This document shows, one piece after another, positions 45,009 through 53,918 of a stretch of 64,000 nucleotides of DNA. The notes under the pieces were generated by a model. It had not been told where the DNA came from. It did no database searches and saw nothing but the letters and a program-made list of their open reading frames with translations. The translations under genes were made by a program, and so were the position numbers. Each line of letters opens with the position of its first letter. Position 1 is the first letter of the stretch. Source of the stretch: Dyadobacter sediminis (GTDB lineage Bacteria > Bacteroidota > Bacteroidia > Cytophagales > Spirosomataceae); NCBI RefSeq assembly GCF_005860765.1, contig NZ_VCEI01000011.1, positions 868,001-932,000 of the forward strand. The letters run 5' to 3'.

Positions 45009-45968
45009 ATGCATAATCCCTTTTACAAATACTGCATTTTCATTTTGATCACCGCTTTCTGGTCTTGTAAAAATGATGATATTACAAAGGAAGAAGAATT
45101 GATCAAACGGGATTCCTGCGTTAATTACATCGATTCTTTACAGGCTGTAAACAAGGAAACAAGCCCTGCACCAATCAGCTCTTTGCGTTCCGGTAACGTT
45201 GCATTCGGAACCCTAGTATATTTTTATAATGACTCCCTGCATCATCAAACGGCGATTGAAATCAGTCTGGATTCCGGAAAAACCTGGTTGGAAAAAAGGT
45301 GTGCGGAAATCAGGAAAACCGGAGCGGTTCAGGCCAGGTACAAAAATAGTACTGCCGAATCTGCAAGCACAAAACTGCAATTTAAAGTCTATTACAAACG
45401 GGTCTTGATTATTGGAAACAGTATTACCATTAACGGGCCACTTCCCGAAAAAGGATGGATGGGCAACTGGGGAATGGCAGCCAGTGATTCGACAAAAGAT
45501 TATGTCCACCTGCTATCTTCCAATCTGAAAGCGCTTAATCCCGAAGTCGATATTGTTATCCGGAATTATGCCGAATTTGAGAGAAGTTACTGGTGGTACA
45601 ACTTTAATTCACTGCAGACGCTGACCGAGTTCAAACCTGATTTACTGATCATGCGTATTGCTGAAAATACAAATAAAGATAACCTGTATTCTTTTCAGGC
45701 CCAGTATGCCAGATTTATCAAAACGCTGATCGCCAAATCGTCCGCAAAGGTGATTTGTACGAACAGTTTCTGGAAAGGACTTGAGGATGCGGACAATATC
45801 ATCAAGGATGTAACCATCAAGGACGAATACATCTATTGTGACCTGAGCAGCTTGCGTAATGACCCGTCGTATAGGGCATTCAAGCAATTTTCGGATGAGA
45901 GTGTGGGTTCACATCCTTCCGACAAAGGGATGAAAGCCATCGCAGAACTTATCGCAAAGAATTTATAG
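45009..45968 (+). CDS. SGNH-hydrolase-like lipoprotein
   Basis: 319 residues. A short signal ends in ITAFWSCK (Cys about residue 20), so it is likely lipid-anchored. After an Ig-like region, the SGNH fold starts at about residue 133: RVLIIGNSITING carries the nucleophile S138 in place of the usual GDS, and the C-terminal GSHPSDKGM has the block V His (H302). The Asp that usually stands three residues before this His is absent; the nearest acidic residues are D296 and E297. The protein may be a carbohydrate esterase or O-acetyl transferase that works with the membrane acyltransferase encoded 2 bp upstream. Confidence 0.8.
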   Translation: MHNPFYKYCIFILITAFWSCKNDDITKEEELIKRDSCVNYIDSLQAVNKETSPAPISSLRSGNVAFGTLVYFYNDSLHHQTAIEISLDSGKTWLEKRCAEIRKTGAVQARYKNSTAESASTKLQFKVYYKRVLIIGNSITINGPLPEKGWMGNWGMAASDSTKDYVHLLSSNLKALNPEVDIVIRNYAEFERSYWWYNFNSLQTLTEFKPDLLIMRIAENTNKDNLYSFQAQYARFIKTLIAKSSAKVICTNSFWKGLEDADNIIKDVTIKDEYIYCDLSSLRNDPSYRAFKQFSDESVGSHPSDKGMKAIAELIAKNL

Positions 45969-46015
45969 ATTCAAGGAAAGATCAAAAAGCAGCTTTGCAA
46001 CAAAATGACAAGAAA

Positions 46016-46071
46016 ACAGAACAAAAAGCAATAGAATGATCACAGGAATGTCCTATCGCTTTTTGTTCTGT
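46016..46071. terminator. Bidirectional intrinsic terminator
   Basis: A 14-bp perfect stem ACAGAACAAAAAGC (46016-46029) with GCTTTTTGTTCTGT (46058-46071), with A- and T-runs within the arms. It lies between the SGNH gene and the convergent Gfo/Idh gene. Confidence 0.88.
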
Positions 46072-46084
46072 GCTGAAAGGCCGC

Positions 46085-47584
46085 CTAAACTCCCAAACTC
46101 CAGCCGTCGCGGTAATTTCTCCGGACATACTGATTAACCTCGTCGAAGTTCGTCACTTTCATATTCTGCGCGTCCCATAGCATTTTCATATTGCTTCCGG
46201 GATACGTAAATCCCTTGCCGTCTTCTCGGGCTTTGGGCATGTCTGCACCGCGTATTGCCAGGTTGGCGCCCAGGATTGCTTCGGTGAGCGGGCCGGCCAG
46301 TTCAAACGGCGAGCTGAGTTCCATTTTTCCATACCCTGCAATGCATCCTTCCACCCATTGTGCATAGTGGCCATCGGCGCTTCCCGGCACACGGGCAAAT
46401 TTCTGCTTAACCTTCACTTCCTGCATTTTGCTAAGTGGAAGCAGGCGCGGATTAGCCGCGTACTCACTGGCCATCATCTTGCCTTTAGAACCTACAAACA
46501 AAATACCGCTGTTGCCGTCGCCGAATAATTCATTTGCCCCAAGTTCTTCCGGACGTTCGGGCTTGATACCGCCGTCCATCCAGTGCATGGTTACAGGGCC
46601 TTTTGTTTTTGGTGTTTTCGGGAAAGTAAGCGTTGCATGGCTGGAAGGCGGACAGCTGTCGGGGAAAATGCCTCTTTTGCCAAAAGCGGTGAAAACACTT
46701 CCTACACTTGCCTGCATATCTGTTGCATATTTCAGCCCGAGTACGCGAAATGGAGCTTCCATCAAATGGCAGCCAAGGTCGCCCAGAGCACCGGTTCCAT
46801 AGTCCCACCATCCCCGCCAGCTTCCCGGGATCAGGTTTTCTACATAATCCTTTTTAGGCGCCGTACCCAGCCACAAGTCCCAATCCAGTTCTTTCGGAAC
46901 CGGCGGTTTTTCAGTTGGCCACGGAATTCCCTGCGGCCAGATGGGACGGTTGGTCCAGATATAAACCGTATCGACATCACCGATGATGCCGGCATCGTAC
47001 CATTCGTGCAACGTTCTTACGCCGTCGCCGGATGAGCCCTGATTTCCCATCTGGGTCACTACTTTATATTTTGCTGCTGCTTCGGTCAGTTTTCTGGCTT
47101 CGTAAATATCGTGCGTCATTGGTTTCTGAACATACACGTGCTTGCCGAGCTGCATGGCCGCCATGGCAACTACTGCGTGCGTGTGGTCGGGAGTGGAAAC
47201 CGATACGGCGTCAAAGTTTTTGGATTCCTTTTCAAACATTTCCCTGAAATCCTTGTAATACCGGGCTTTGGGGAAATTGGTCCTGCTGGTTGCAGCCCGG
47301 CGATCGTCCACATCACAGAGGTAAGCGATATCAGCTTTGCCGCTCTGGAAAAAATGGGACAAGTCAGACGTTCCTTTGCCGCCGACCCCGACCCCGGCAA
47401 CGGTAAGCTTGTCGCTTGGTGCTACAAAACCTTTTCCTCCCAGTACATGTCTCGGGACAATCATAAAACCAGCTGCGGTCATGCCCGCTGCTTTGACAAA
47501 GTCTCTCCGGGAAGCGGTCGACTTTTCACTTGTTGTACTCTTTTTTTCCATTTCGGGTTTTGGTTTAGTGGCTTTCTGCAGCAA
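46085..47584 (-). CDS. Gfo/Idh/MocA family oxidoreductase with Tat signal
   Basis: 499 residues. The twin-arginine signal is TASRRDFVKAAGMTAAGF. The first Met (47584) and a Met at residue 12 (47551) are both possible starts; the second gives a more normal Tat leader length. A Rossmann domain follows with GVGVGGKGTSDLSHF as the nucleotide loop and CDVDDRRA as the second strand. VSVSTPDHTHAVVAMAAMQLGKHVYVQKPMTH is the family signature, with the EKP-like motif changed to QKP. The C-terminal half is the usual alpha/beta substrate domain. Exported members act on sugars or cyclitols in the periplasm. It is not in an operon here. Confidence 0.92.
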   Translation of the reverse strand: MLQKATKPKPEMEKKSTTSEKSTASRRDFVKAAGMTAAGFMIVPRHVLGGKGFVAPSDKLTVAGVGVGGKGTSDLSHFFQSGKADIAYLCDVDDRRAATSRTNFPKARYYKDFREMFEKESKNFDAVSVSTPDHTHAVVAMAAMQLGKHVYVQKPMTHDIYEARKLTEAAAKYKVVTQMGNQGSSGDGVRTLHEWYDAGIIGDVDTVYIWTNRPIWPQGIPWPTEKPPVPKELDWDLWLGTAPKKDYVENLIPGSWRGWWDYGTGALGDLGCHLMEAPFRVLGLKYATDMQASVGSVFTAFGKRGIFPDSCPPSSHATLTFPKTPKTKGPVTMHWMDGGIKPERPEELGANELFGDGNSGILFVGSKGKMMASEYAANPRLLPLSKMQEVKVKQKFARVPGSADGHYAQWVEGCIAGYGKMELSSPFELAGPLTEAILGANLAIRGADMPKAREDGKGFTYPGSNMKMLWDAQNMKVTNFDEVNQYVRRNYRDGWSLGV

Positions 47585-48099
47585 ATTTTCTCAGCCTTTA
47601 TTCAGTGTTCGTGTAACCTCATTATTTAAGCAGCTTGTTTTCAAATTTTACTCGAAAATAATTTGAAGAGGTTCCGGTCACGATTGTGCAACTCCGAAAC
47701 TACACGATTGTACCACTCAATCCGTAAACCATTTCATCACCGATTCGGATTATCACAGGTCTGTCCGCATTCCTGATAACTTTAACCCTCCGCACCGGTT
47801 GTGAGGACACAACCATCCCCTCAGCTACGATTCACATAACCTTAAACCATTACTGAAACGAACCGTTTCCATGCGTATGGTAACGGGCATGAACTCCGTG
47901 CTAAGTTCCGGGTACAGAATGCGGGAAGGTGGACGTGAATGACCAAATCTTTAATAAGGCCTAAAAGTACAAGGCTTGTAAATCGTGGATTTACAAGCCT
48001 TGTACTTTTAGAACAAAACAACATGCATTTAATCACAGGATACCGGTAAATAGTCACCAGTCATTTCCAGAAAAAGGCATGCTGACTTGCACGCTGCCA
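47585..48099. other. Intergenic region with a long palindrome
   Basis: About 500 bp between two minus-strand genes. The left part is the upstream region of the Gfo/Idh gene; the only notable structure is the palindrome at 47961-48011, which is described separately. A 71-residue minus frame has no support. Confidence 0.5.
47961..48011. repeat. 51-bp near-perfect palindrome
   Basis: Two 24-bp arms, 47961-47984 and 47988-48011, are exact reverse complements around a 3-base GTG loop. Each arm also contains the smaller palindrome ACAAG-G-CTTGT. As RNA this would be a very stable hairpin. As DNA it could form a cruciform. It stands 89 bp after the stop of the lipoprotein gene at 48100-48657 and may act as its terminator, although the arms are longer than usual and a U-run is missing. 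Confidence 0.85.
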
Positions 48100-48657
48100 C
48101 TACCAGTTGCCTTTGGATAACTGCGCTCCCTGATTGTCCGATTCGCTGAAATAAAGCCGCAATGCAGGCTGGCCTTTGGAGTCGGTTTCCGTGGCATAAT
48201 AGTACGTTTTATGCGCATTTTCCTTTTCGCTGGCCGTCGCATCGCGCTTAAAATTTTTCCCGGTTGCGCAGCTGTATTCTCCGCGCTGGGTTCCCTGCGA
48301 AGGTGTCAGGGTAAGGGTATGATTGGTTTCATCAAATTTCACCTGCCCTTTCCAGTACGTGTAAGCACCTGTACGACAGCCATAATAGGTGGTCACGTTC
48401 ATGACATACATTTCATAAGTTCCGTTGGAGGAAAAATTGAAAGCCATCGCCTGCTCATACGCAGACCCGTTGTAACTGCCGTCTGTTCCCCAGAAACTGC
48501 TGGGCGAGAACGTTCCGTAAGACCATTTGCCGCCGACACCTGCAGGTGGTGGTGAAGATGCCTCCGGATCGATGGACTCGGAAGATTTACTGCATGCCAT
48601 CAGCAGAGCGCCTGCAAAAAGCATCAGGATGGAGATTGATTTCAATTGTTTTTTCAT
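48100..48657 (-). CDS. Hypothetical lipoprotein
   Basis: 185 residues with a clear lipoprotein signal (MLFAGALLMACSKSS, Cys about 22) and a Pro/Ser/Glu-rich linker. The mature part starts at GKWSYGTFSPSSFWGTDG and looks like a lipocalin-type beta-barrel: a GxW near the start, a YEMYVMNVTTYYGCRTGAYTYWKG segment, and TLTLTPSQG. Two Cys (YGCRTG, YSCATG) could form a disulfide. I know no named family for it. The next upstream gene, 39 bp away on the same strand, is another lipoprotein. Confidence 0.75.
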   Translation of the reverse strand: MKKQLKSISILMLFAGALLMACSKSSESIDPEASSPPPAGVGGKWSYGTFSPSSFWGTDGSYNGSAYEQAMAFNFSSNGTYEMYVMNVTTYYGCRTGAYTYWKGQVKFDETNHTLTLTPSQGTQRGEYSCATGKNFKRDATASEKENAHKTYYYATETDSKGQPALRLYFSESDNQGAQLSKGNW

Positions 48658-48696
48658 GGCTTTTTATATGATAAATTGTGTTAAAAATGCGTGTTG

Positions 48697-49224
48697 TCAG
48701 TTTAAAGTCAGATCAAATTCTCCGCTGAAAGATTTACTGGCCGGATTACATTCATCTTCACTGTTCGAATCCAGCAAAGCGCCTGAAAACGTACCTTTTG
48801 CATGTTTTCCCGGAACATATTCCAGGATTTTCACCTCACCTTTTGTAGAGTAATAACCAGACTTGTCAGGGCAGATCTGTGCAAAGTAGTTGTTAAAAGA
48901 AGTCCCGGCAGTTTTGTATTCCACCTGACTTACTTTCTTGTAATTGTTGATATCCTGTTTGTAGGGATATGTTCCGGCACTGTCGCCGAAAGCAGTTATC
49001 GTAAGGTAATCGGACTCCGTCGATCCGCCGTTGATGCTCAGGCTGACGATGGACCCCAGCTTGCCTTCGGATATTCTTGCGTCTGTGTAAATTCTGGTCT
49101 TTCCGTCAAAAGTAACTTTCAGCGTGCCTTTTTCGGTTGAAGATGCAGGAGGTTCATTACTGTTCTGGCAGGCAAGCAGGCTTGTCAGCAGGCATAAGCC
49201 GACTAATTTTTCACTAAATTTCAT
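48697..49224 (-). CDS. Hypothetical lipoprotein
   Basis: 175 residues with a lipoprotein signal (GLCLLTSLLACQNS, Cys about 19) and a short Ser/Pro linker. The mature part is beta-rich: GTLKVTFDGKTRIYTDARI, then VSLSINGGSTESDYLTITAFGDSAGTYPY, and a final SKSFSGEFDLTLN. This resembles the beta-sandwich DUF6252-like small lipoproteins of Bacteroidota, in which the SGEFD(L/V)T ending recurs, but the assignment is loose. It is followed after 39 bp by another lipoprotein gene, and the two could be cotranscribed. Confidence 0.72.
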   Translation of the reverse strand: MKFSEKLVGLCLLTSLLACQNSNEPPASSTEKGTLKVTFDGKTRIYTDARISEGKLGSIVSLSINGGSTESDYLTITAFGDSAGTYPYKQDINNYKKVSQVEYKTAGTSFNNYFAQICPDKSGYYSTKGEVKILEYVPGKHAKGTFSGALLDSNSEDECNPASKSFSGEFDLTLN

Positions 49225-49772
49225 GGTCTAAATAATTGTTTATGGAACATGTACATTCCGGATCTGGCGAATCGGCAGGCCAAGAACCTGCATTTGCCAT
49301 TCCGTTGACACAAAGGTGGCAGATGACAGCACGTGGAAGAATCAGATTAAAGTCCAAATGAAGACTTGGCATTGTGAACTGTTGTTCCGGACCGGTGAAT
49401 TGATTATTCAAAAAGTTACAAAAAAAGATTTTTCATTAACCCCTACGTGTTTTTTACTTTGATTTGCGAAGGGCGGCCACACGTTGCAATGAGCAGAATC
49501 TGGAAAGCTTGCCGATCATCAAGCTTTGCTCAAACAGCAAAGGCTCACCAGCCAGCGTGGCCGCATTTAAAAAATCAAACCGGAATAATGCAATCCGCCA
49601 AAGAAAGAAATGCAAACTAAAGCAGCATAAACTTTCCGGTTATTTCTTCTTTGTAACCAATGTAATAAAGGTCATAAAAACAAAAGCCTTACGAACGATC
49701 TTCTGCCCTTTTCTTGAGCTTTACAACATTTGGCTGTAAGTTGCATAAACCTCGTTCTATACCGATCTGCCG
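49225..49772. other. Intergenic region, nothing recognised
   Basis: About 550 bp between divergent genes. Several short frames exist on both strands; none looks like protein. No tRNA-like fold, repeat or strong promoter match was seen. Confidence 0.4.
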
Positions 49773-50837
49773 ATGTCTGCTGCCTTACCGTTATCCGAGT
49801 TGCTTTCCATTAAATACCCGGTTATCCAGGCGCCTATGCTGGGCGTAACCACGCCGGCGATGGTGGCTGCGATTGCCAATGAAGGCGGACTGGGATCTTT
49901 GCCCGTTGGCGGCCTTTCACCACAGAAAACCGCCGAGCTGATCCAGCTCACCAGAGAAAAAACCAGCAAGCCCTTTGCAGTCAATCTTTTTACGCACGCT
50001 ATCCGTGGTCCTGTCGATCAGGCTCAGCTGGATACCATACAGGCGTTTATGAAGCCAATTCATGACGAGCTTGGAATTCCTTTTGAGTACAAATCCGTTT
50101 CAGACTTTGCCTTTTACCACTACCGGGATCAGCTGGAAGTGTTGCTGAATGAAAAAATCAGAATAGTGAGTTTCACATTTGGCATGCTTGAACCCGATGT
50201 AACGGAACTTCTGAAAAGCCGGGGCTGCAAACTGATTGGTACCGCCACGAGTGTCCGGGAAGCAAGCATGCTGGATCAGCTGGGAGTGGATGCCATTGTT
50301 GCGCAAGGGTTCGAAGCAGGCGGCCATCGGGGCAGTTTCTTAACTGATGAAGCATTGCCGCAGGTTGGACTGATGGCTCTGCTTCCCCAGCTTGTCGCTG
50401 CCGTTTCTGTTCCCGTTATTGCTGCAGGCGGATTGTATAACGATCAGACAATAAAGGCTGCTTTTACGCTGGGCGCCGCGGGTGTTCAGCTGGGCAGCAT
50501 GTTCATTGCATGTGATGAAAGTGCGGCCAGTGAGGTTTACAAAGAAGCCGTACTCAGTTCAGGCGATACTTCCACGGCATTGACAAAAGCTTTTTCAGGG
50601 CGCTGGGCACGCGGAATCAGGAATGGCTTTATGGAACGGATTGAGCATTCGGGCATTGAAATTCCATATTATACGTATCAGAACAGCCTGACTTCCGCCA
50701 TGCGGACGTACGGACAGCAGCATAATCTGTGCGACTACATTTCGCTATGGGCAGGCCAGTCCGCTGCACATGCCCGGCGAGGCAAGGCCGGTGAAATCTT
50801 TTTGTCTTTAATAGAAAAATTAAATTTTGATTTTTGA
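49773..50837 (+). CDS. Nitronate monooxygenase (NMO/2-nitropropane dioxygenase family)
   Basis: 354 residues. The TIM-barrel flavoprotein pattern is clear: PVIQAPMLGVTTPAMVAAIANEGGLGSLP at the start (FMN contact), VNLFTH, a GTATSVREA strand, the family motif GFEAGGHRGSF with its His, then PVIAAGGLYNDQTIKAAFTLGAAGVQLGSMF for the phosphate group of FMN. The enzyme oxidises nitronates or acts on related nitro compounds. In class I members the conserved catalytic His is the one in GGHRG. It precedes a DUF1579-like gene by 70 bp; the link may be accidental. It should be cytoplasmic. Confidence 0.92.
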   Translation: MSAALPLSELLSIKYPVIQAPMLGVTTPAMVAAIANEGGLGSLPVGGLSPQKTAELIQLTREKTSKPFAVNLFTHAIRGPVDQAQLDTIQAFMKPIHDELGIPFEYKSVSDFAFYHYRDQLEVLLNEKIRIVSFTFGMLEPDVTELLKSRGCKLIGTATSVREASMLDQLGVDAIVAQGFEAGGHRGSFLTDEALPQVGLMALLPQLVAAVSVPVIAAGGLYNDQTIKAAFTLGAAGVQLGSMFIACDESAASEVYKEAVLSSGDTSTALTKAFSGRWARGIRNGFMERIEHSGIEIPYYTYQNSLTSAMRTYGQQHNLCDYISLWAGQSAAHARRGKAGEIFLSLIEKLNFDF

Positions 50838-50907
50838 TAGAAGCTGAATTTCAAAATGCATAAACCGGTATTCATCATAGAAACAAAGATTTATTAACTA
50901 CAAAGAA

Positions 50908-51429
50908 ATGAGTAAATCCAAATTTGAAATTTCACTGGAATCCGGCATTCACCAGCACATTCAGGCCATGGCCGGCATATGGGAAGGAAACACCAGAACC
51001 TGGTTTGAACCCGGTGTCATGGCAGATGAATCGCCAATGACGGCCAGCATTCGTCCCATTCTTGGCGGCAGGTTCTTGTTATATCACTATCGGGGCAGCT
51101 TGGGCGGGTCGGCATTTGAAGGTTCAGCTACAATCGGCTACGATCTTGAAAATGAAAAGTTTCAGGTTTCATGGATTGACAGCTTTCATATGGGAACAGC
51201 CATCATGCATTCCGAAGGCAGCTCTGTCGAACATGGATTTTCTGTTCTGGAAAGTTACAGCAGCCCGGAAATCCCGGTTCCGTGGGGCTGGCAGACTGTG
51301 ATGCAGCTCATAGAACCCGATCAGCTTGTAGTTACTGCATACAACATTTCGCCGGAAGGAAAAGAAGACAAAGCCACAGAGACCATTTTCAGGCGGGTGA
51401 AAGAAGCAGCCGGCAGCAATCCAATTTGA
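50908..51429 (+). CDS. DUF1579-like protein
   Basis: 173 residues. The pattern is MAGIWEGNTRTWFEPG, a central GGRFLLYHYRGSLGGSAFEGSATIGYD, and KFQVSWIDSFHMGTAIMHSEG, which fit the DUF1579 family of small lipocalin-like proteins. In most members the first strand starts with G-x-W-x-G. No signal peptide is present, so it should be cytoplasmic. The function is unknown. It lies 70 bp after the nitronate monooxygenase on the same strand. Confidence 0.8.
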   Translation: MSKSKFEISLESGIHQHIQAMAGIWEGNTRTWFEPGVMADESPMTASIRPILGGRFLLYHYRGSLGGSAFEGSATIGYDLENEKFQVSWIDSFHMGTAIMHSEGSSVEHGFSVLESYSSPEIPVPWGWQTVMQLIEPDQLVVTAYNISPEGKEDKATETIFRRVKEAAGSNPI

Positions 51430-51487
51430 CGATTCACAAAAAGGATATTGCTGTAAAACAATCATTAGGAAAGCTTTTTAAACCAAC

Positions 51488-51916
51488 TTACTCACGGATG
51501 TACTTTGACCTGTGCGCAGTAAAAGGCTCACAAAGGGTTACAATAAGTTCATTTCCCGTTTGTTCTATACTCCATGTATCGCATCCGACGCAATCAACAA
51601 GCGCACATTGCTCATTCACCGGCACTTCTGTCTTCGGCTTTATTTCAAACAGAACGCCATTCAGATAATATGCCTTTGGTGAGCAGCATATTGGCAATCC
51701 TTTTGGATCAAGAATGACTCCATCAAACCTGAAACTCATGTAATAAGGCTCCCCTTGGACCGGAACCCAGACTTTTTCCCCGTTCACCGTATTTTCATAA
51801 GCGGTCAGTTTCCATCTGTCCACAATGGAAGCAATTTCCGGCTCCGGTTTCGGTTCATCCTTTTTACAGGCAACCGTGACAAGTGAAATCATCAGAGCAA
51901 ATAACAACTTTTTCAT
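51488..51916 (-). CDS. Hypothetical lipoprotein, lipocalin-like
   Basis: 142 residues with a lipoprotein signal (LMISLVTVACKKDE, Cys at 17) and a charged linker. The mature part starts with IVDRWKLTAYENTVNG, the W-K-L-T start of lipocalin-like DUF domains in Bacteroidota, and ends with the NELIVTLCEPF strand. Six Cys (CCSP, CALVDCVGCD, TLCEP) suggest disulfides. It is transcribed alone and convergent with the DUF1579 gene, with 58 bp between stops. The function is unknown. Confidence 0.75.
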   Translation of the reverse strand: MKKLLFALMISLVTVACKKDEPKPEPEIASIVDRWKLTAYENTVNGEKVWVPVQGEPYYMSFRFDGVILDPKGLPICCSPKAYYLNGVLFEIKPKTEVPVNEQCALVDCVGCDTWSIEQTGNELIVTLCEPFTAHRSKYIRE

Positions 51917-52351
51917 AAGGCAGCTTTTTTTCTTTACAGGATGCCCGACAAGCCTTTTTGGTTGTAACCTGGTTCAGCAGTTGATCCAAAAGAATGAGAT
52001 GAGATATTAAATTTTGTACAATCGGCACAAATACGCTACCGGAAAATAATTCCCCTGTGCCTTCACACCTGTTTTTAAATCTGAATACGATCATTCGAAT
52101 CAAATGTCCGGCTGCGAAGGCTGCATTTGCTGCTCATCCGTATGAACAACAGCCAAACCGAGTTTTCATAAAGCATGTTTATGAAAAAGACAAGATGCTG
52201 CTGGCCATCTCCGGTAACGGAAAGGTACAAATTTTGCTTACAAGGTTTTGCAGGGTCTGAACTGCGGATCAAATATCTTTCCGGCCCGGCCTGCACATCT
52301 GATAAGGCAGTGCTGCATAAGCAGGCAGGCAGTTAACCATTCACCGTTTTC
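51917..52351. other. Intergenic region, nothing recognised
   Basis: About 430 bp between divergent genes. A 67-residue plus frame (52057-52260) with ISGNGKVQILL near its end has no start signal or relatives that I can recognise. Promoters for both neighbours are expected here, but no clear consensus was found. Confidence 0.35.
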
Positions 52352-53611
52352 ATGAACATACCCGCTTTAAGCGCTTTCGACAGCCGGAATTACAAACTAT
52401 ATTTTGCAGGACAGACGATTTCACTTCTGGGCACCTGGATGCAGAAAACAGCCGTAAGCTGGATTATTTATTCCATGACACACTCCAAGTTCATGCTGGG
52501 CGTCAGTATTTTTGCCAACCTTTTCCCGTCTGCCATGCTCACGCCGTTTGGCGGTGTCGTTTCCGACCGTTACAACCGGTATCGTGTCTTGCTGGTCACA
52601 CAAGTTTTATCCATGCTTCAGGCACTGACGCTGACGCTCGTGGTGTATTTCAAAAATTATGCAGTCTGGGAAATCATTTCGCTGAGTGTCGTGCTCGGAC
52701 TGATCAATGCATTCGATGTGCCTGCGCGGCAGTCGCTGGTATATGAACTGGTGGATGACAAAAAGAATCTTCCCAATGCGCTCGCGCTCAATTCTTCGAT
52801 GGTCAATTTGTCCAAACTGATCGGGCCGGCCATTGCGGGCATCGCCATTGAACGGTTTGGAGAAGTGGTCTGCTTTGGAGCCAATGCGTTCAGTTTCATT
52901 GCTGTGATCAGTTCCCTGCTCATGATCAGACTGCCGGCGTTTCAGGCAGTCAAGCATACCAAAAATATTTTCGGCGAACTGGCCGAAGGATTGACTTACA
53001 TCAGACAAACACCTTCCATCCGTTACATTATTGTGATGCTAGCGCTTGTAAGCCTGTTGTTGCTGCCATTCACCAGTCTGATGCCTATTTATGCAAAAGA
53101 TATATTTAAAGGAACCGCTTCCACATTCGGGCTGCTCGACAGCGCCATCGGATGCGGCGCACTTGTCGGTGCCATTTTTCTTGCCACGCTGCAGCCCGGG
53201 ACCAACCTCAGCCGGATTTTAGCGATCAATACGTTTGTTTTTGGTACCGGGCTGATCCTTTTTTCGTACACGAGCGTCTATCCGCTCGCACTGGTATTCA
53301 TTGCCGTTGGCGCATTTGGGATGATGTCGCAGACAACGATCAGCAATACGTTGATACAAACCACCGTAGCGCCAGCCATGCGCGGACGCGTGATCAGTAT
53401 TTTCGTCATGGCCTATTCAGGCGGCGTACCGATCGGGAGCCTCCTTGTGAGTTATGTGTCGCAGCACATCGGCGTTCAGGCTACGGTCATGGGACAAGGA
53501 ATCCTGGCATTAATAATTGGTACGATGCATGTAAGATACCTGAAAAAGAACAAAGCCAGTGAACAAATCAACGCAACCCGCAACCTCAACGAAGAAATCG
53601 CTCACGCCTGA
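52352..53611 (+). CDS. MFS transporter (EntS-like, MFS_3 group)
   Basis: 419 residues and twelve predicted helices. The N-terminus has FDSRNYKLYFAGQTISLLGTWMQKTAVSW, the usual start of the MFS_3 group (enterobactin exporter EntS and relatives). The MFS loop 2-3 motif is GGVVSDRYNRYRVL, and GLINAFDVPARQSLVYELV is another conserved block. These transporters export siderophores or drugs. No siderophore genes are near. The gene is followed by a pyrimidine-rich tract instead of an obvious hairpin terminator. Confidence 0.9.
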   Translation: MNIPALSAFDSRNYKLYFAGQTISLLGTWMQKTAVSWIIYSMTHSKFMLGVSIFANLFPSAMLTPFGGVVSDRYNRYRVLLVTQVLSMLQALTLTLVVYFKNYAVWEIISLSVVLGLINAFDVPARQSLVYELVDDKKNLPNALALNSSMVNLSKLIGPAIAGIAIERFGEVVCFGANAFSFIAVISSLLMIRLPAFQAVKHTKNIFGELAEGLTYIRQTPSIRYIIVMLALVSLLLLPFTSLMPIYAKDIFKGTASTFGLLDSAIGCGALVGAIFLATLQPGTNLSRILAINTFVFGTGLILFSYTSVYPLALVFIAVGAFGMMSQTTISNTLIQTTVAPAMRGRVISIFVMAYSGGVPIGSLLVSYVSQHIGVQATVMGQGILALIIGTMHVRYLKKNKASEQINATRNLNEEIAHA

Positions 53612-53626
53612 CTTAACTCTATAAAG

Positions 53627-53718
53627 TTCCTTCCTCCTTCCCTCCTCCTCCTTCCATTTTCCCTCCTACTTCCCTGCATTTTCCCTTCCTCCTTCCCTCC
53701 CTTTTCACCTTTCCTCCC
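53627..53718. repeat. Pyrimidine-rich low-complexity tract
   Basis: The plus strand here is almost only C and T (CCTTCCTCCTTCCCTCCTCC and similar) for about 90 bp after the MFS stop codon. It could form a triplex or slow polymerase and might replace a terminator. A reversed tract is at 35060-35147. Confidence 0.7.
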
Positions 53719-53737
53719 GACAGAAATTTTCAAATCA

Positions 53738-53769
53738 TTTGCAATCCTGAAATCTTTATACAATCTTTG
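53738..53769 (+). promoter_or_regulatory. Candidate promoter of the SAM-riboswitch operon
   Basis: TTTG at 53738-53741, a 20-bp spacer, then AATCTTTG at 53762-53769. This matches the Bacteroidota sigma-A pattern (TTTG, about 19-21 bp, TAnnTTTG) with one change. Transcription would begin near 53775, a few bases before the aptamer. Confidence 0.55.
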
Positions 53770-53783
53770 TCTATCGAATTAGT

Positions 53784-53879
53784 AGATTTATAAAGAAGCA
53801 AGGGAGAGGTTAGGCTCTATGATCTTCTGGCAACCTGTCACTTTTTAAGGTGCCCCAACCTAATTCTAATAATAAATCT
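53784..53879 (+). promoter_or_regulatory. Candidate SAM riboswitch (S-box, SAM-I or I/IV-like)
   Basis: The closing stem is AGATTTAT (53784-53791) with ATAAATCT (53872-53879). Inside stand the S-box core blocks: GAGAGGTTAGG, then CTATGATCTTCTGGCAACCT and AAGGTGCC. GGCAACCT (53829-53836) pairs with AGGTGCC (53848-53854) with one bulged A, which is the hallmark P3 stem of SAM-I RNAs. AGGTT (53807-53811) can pair with AACCT (53857-53861). The order P1 - GAGAGG - GGCAACC - GGTGCC - P1' matches the SAM clan, although the P2 arm is short, as in the I/IV variants. SAM binding normally turns such operons off. The genes downstream (thioredoxin-like, cysteine desulfurase, SusCD) agree with sulfur control. 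Confidence 0.82.
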
Positions 53880-53918
53880 GAGAATCCAGCCACCGGAGTA
53901 ACAGCGTAAAATAGTGTA

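Noticed and set aside
53784..53879. Cobalamin riboswitch
   Set aside because: The B12-box words are missing, while GGCAACC and GGTGCC with a common closing stem fit SAM-type RNAs.
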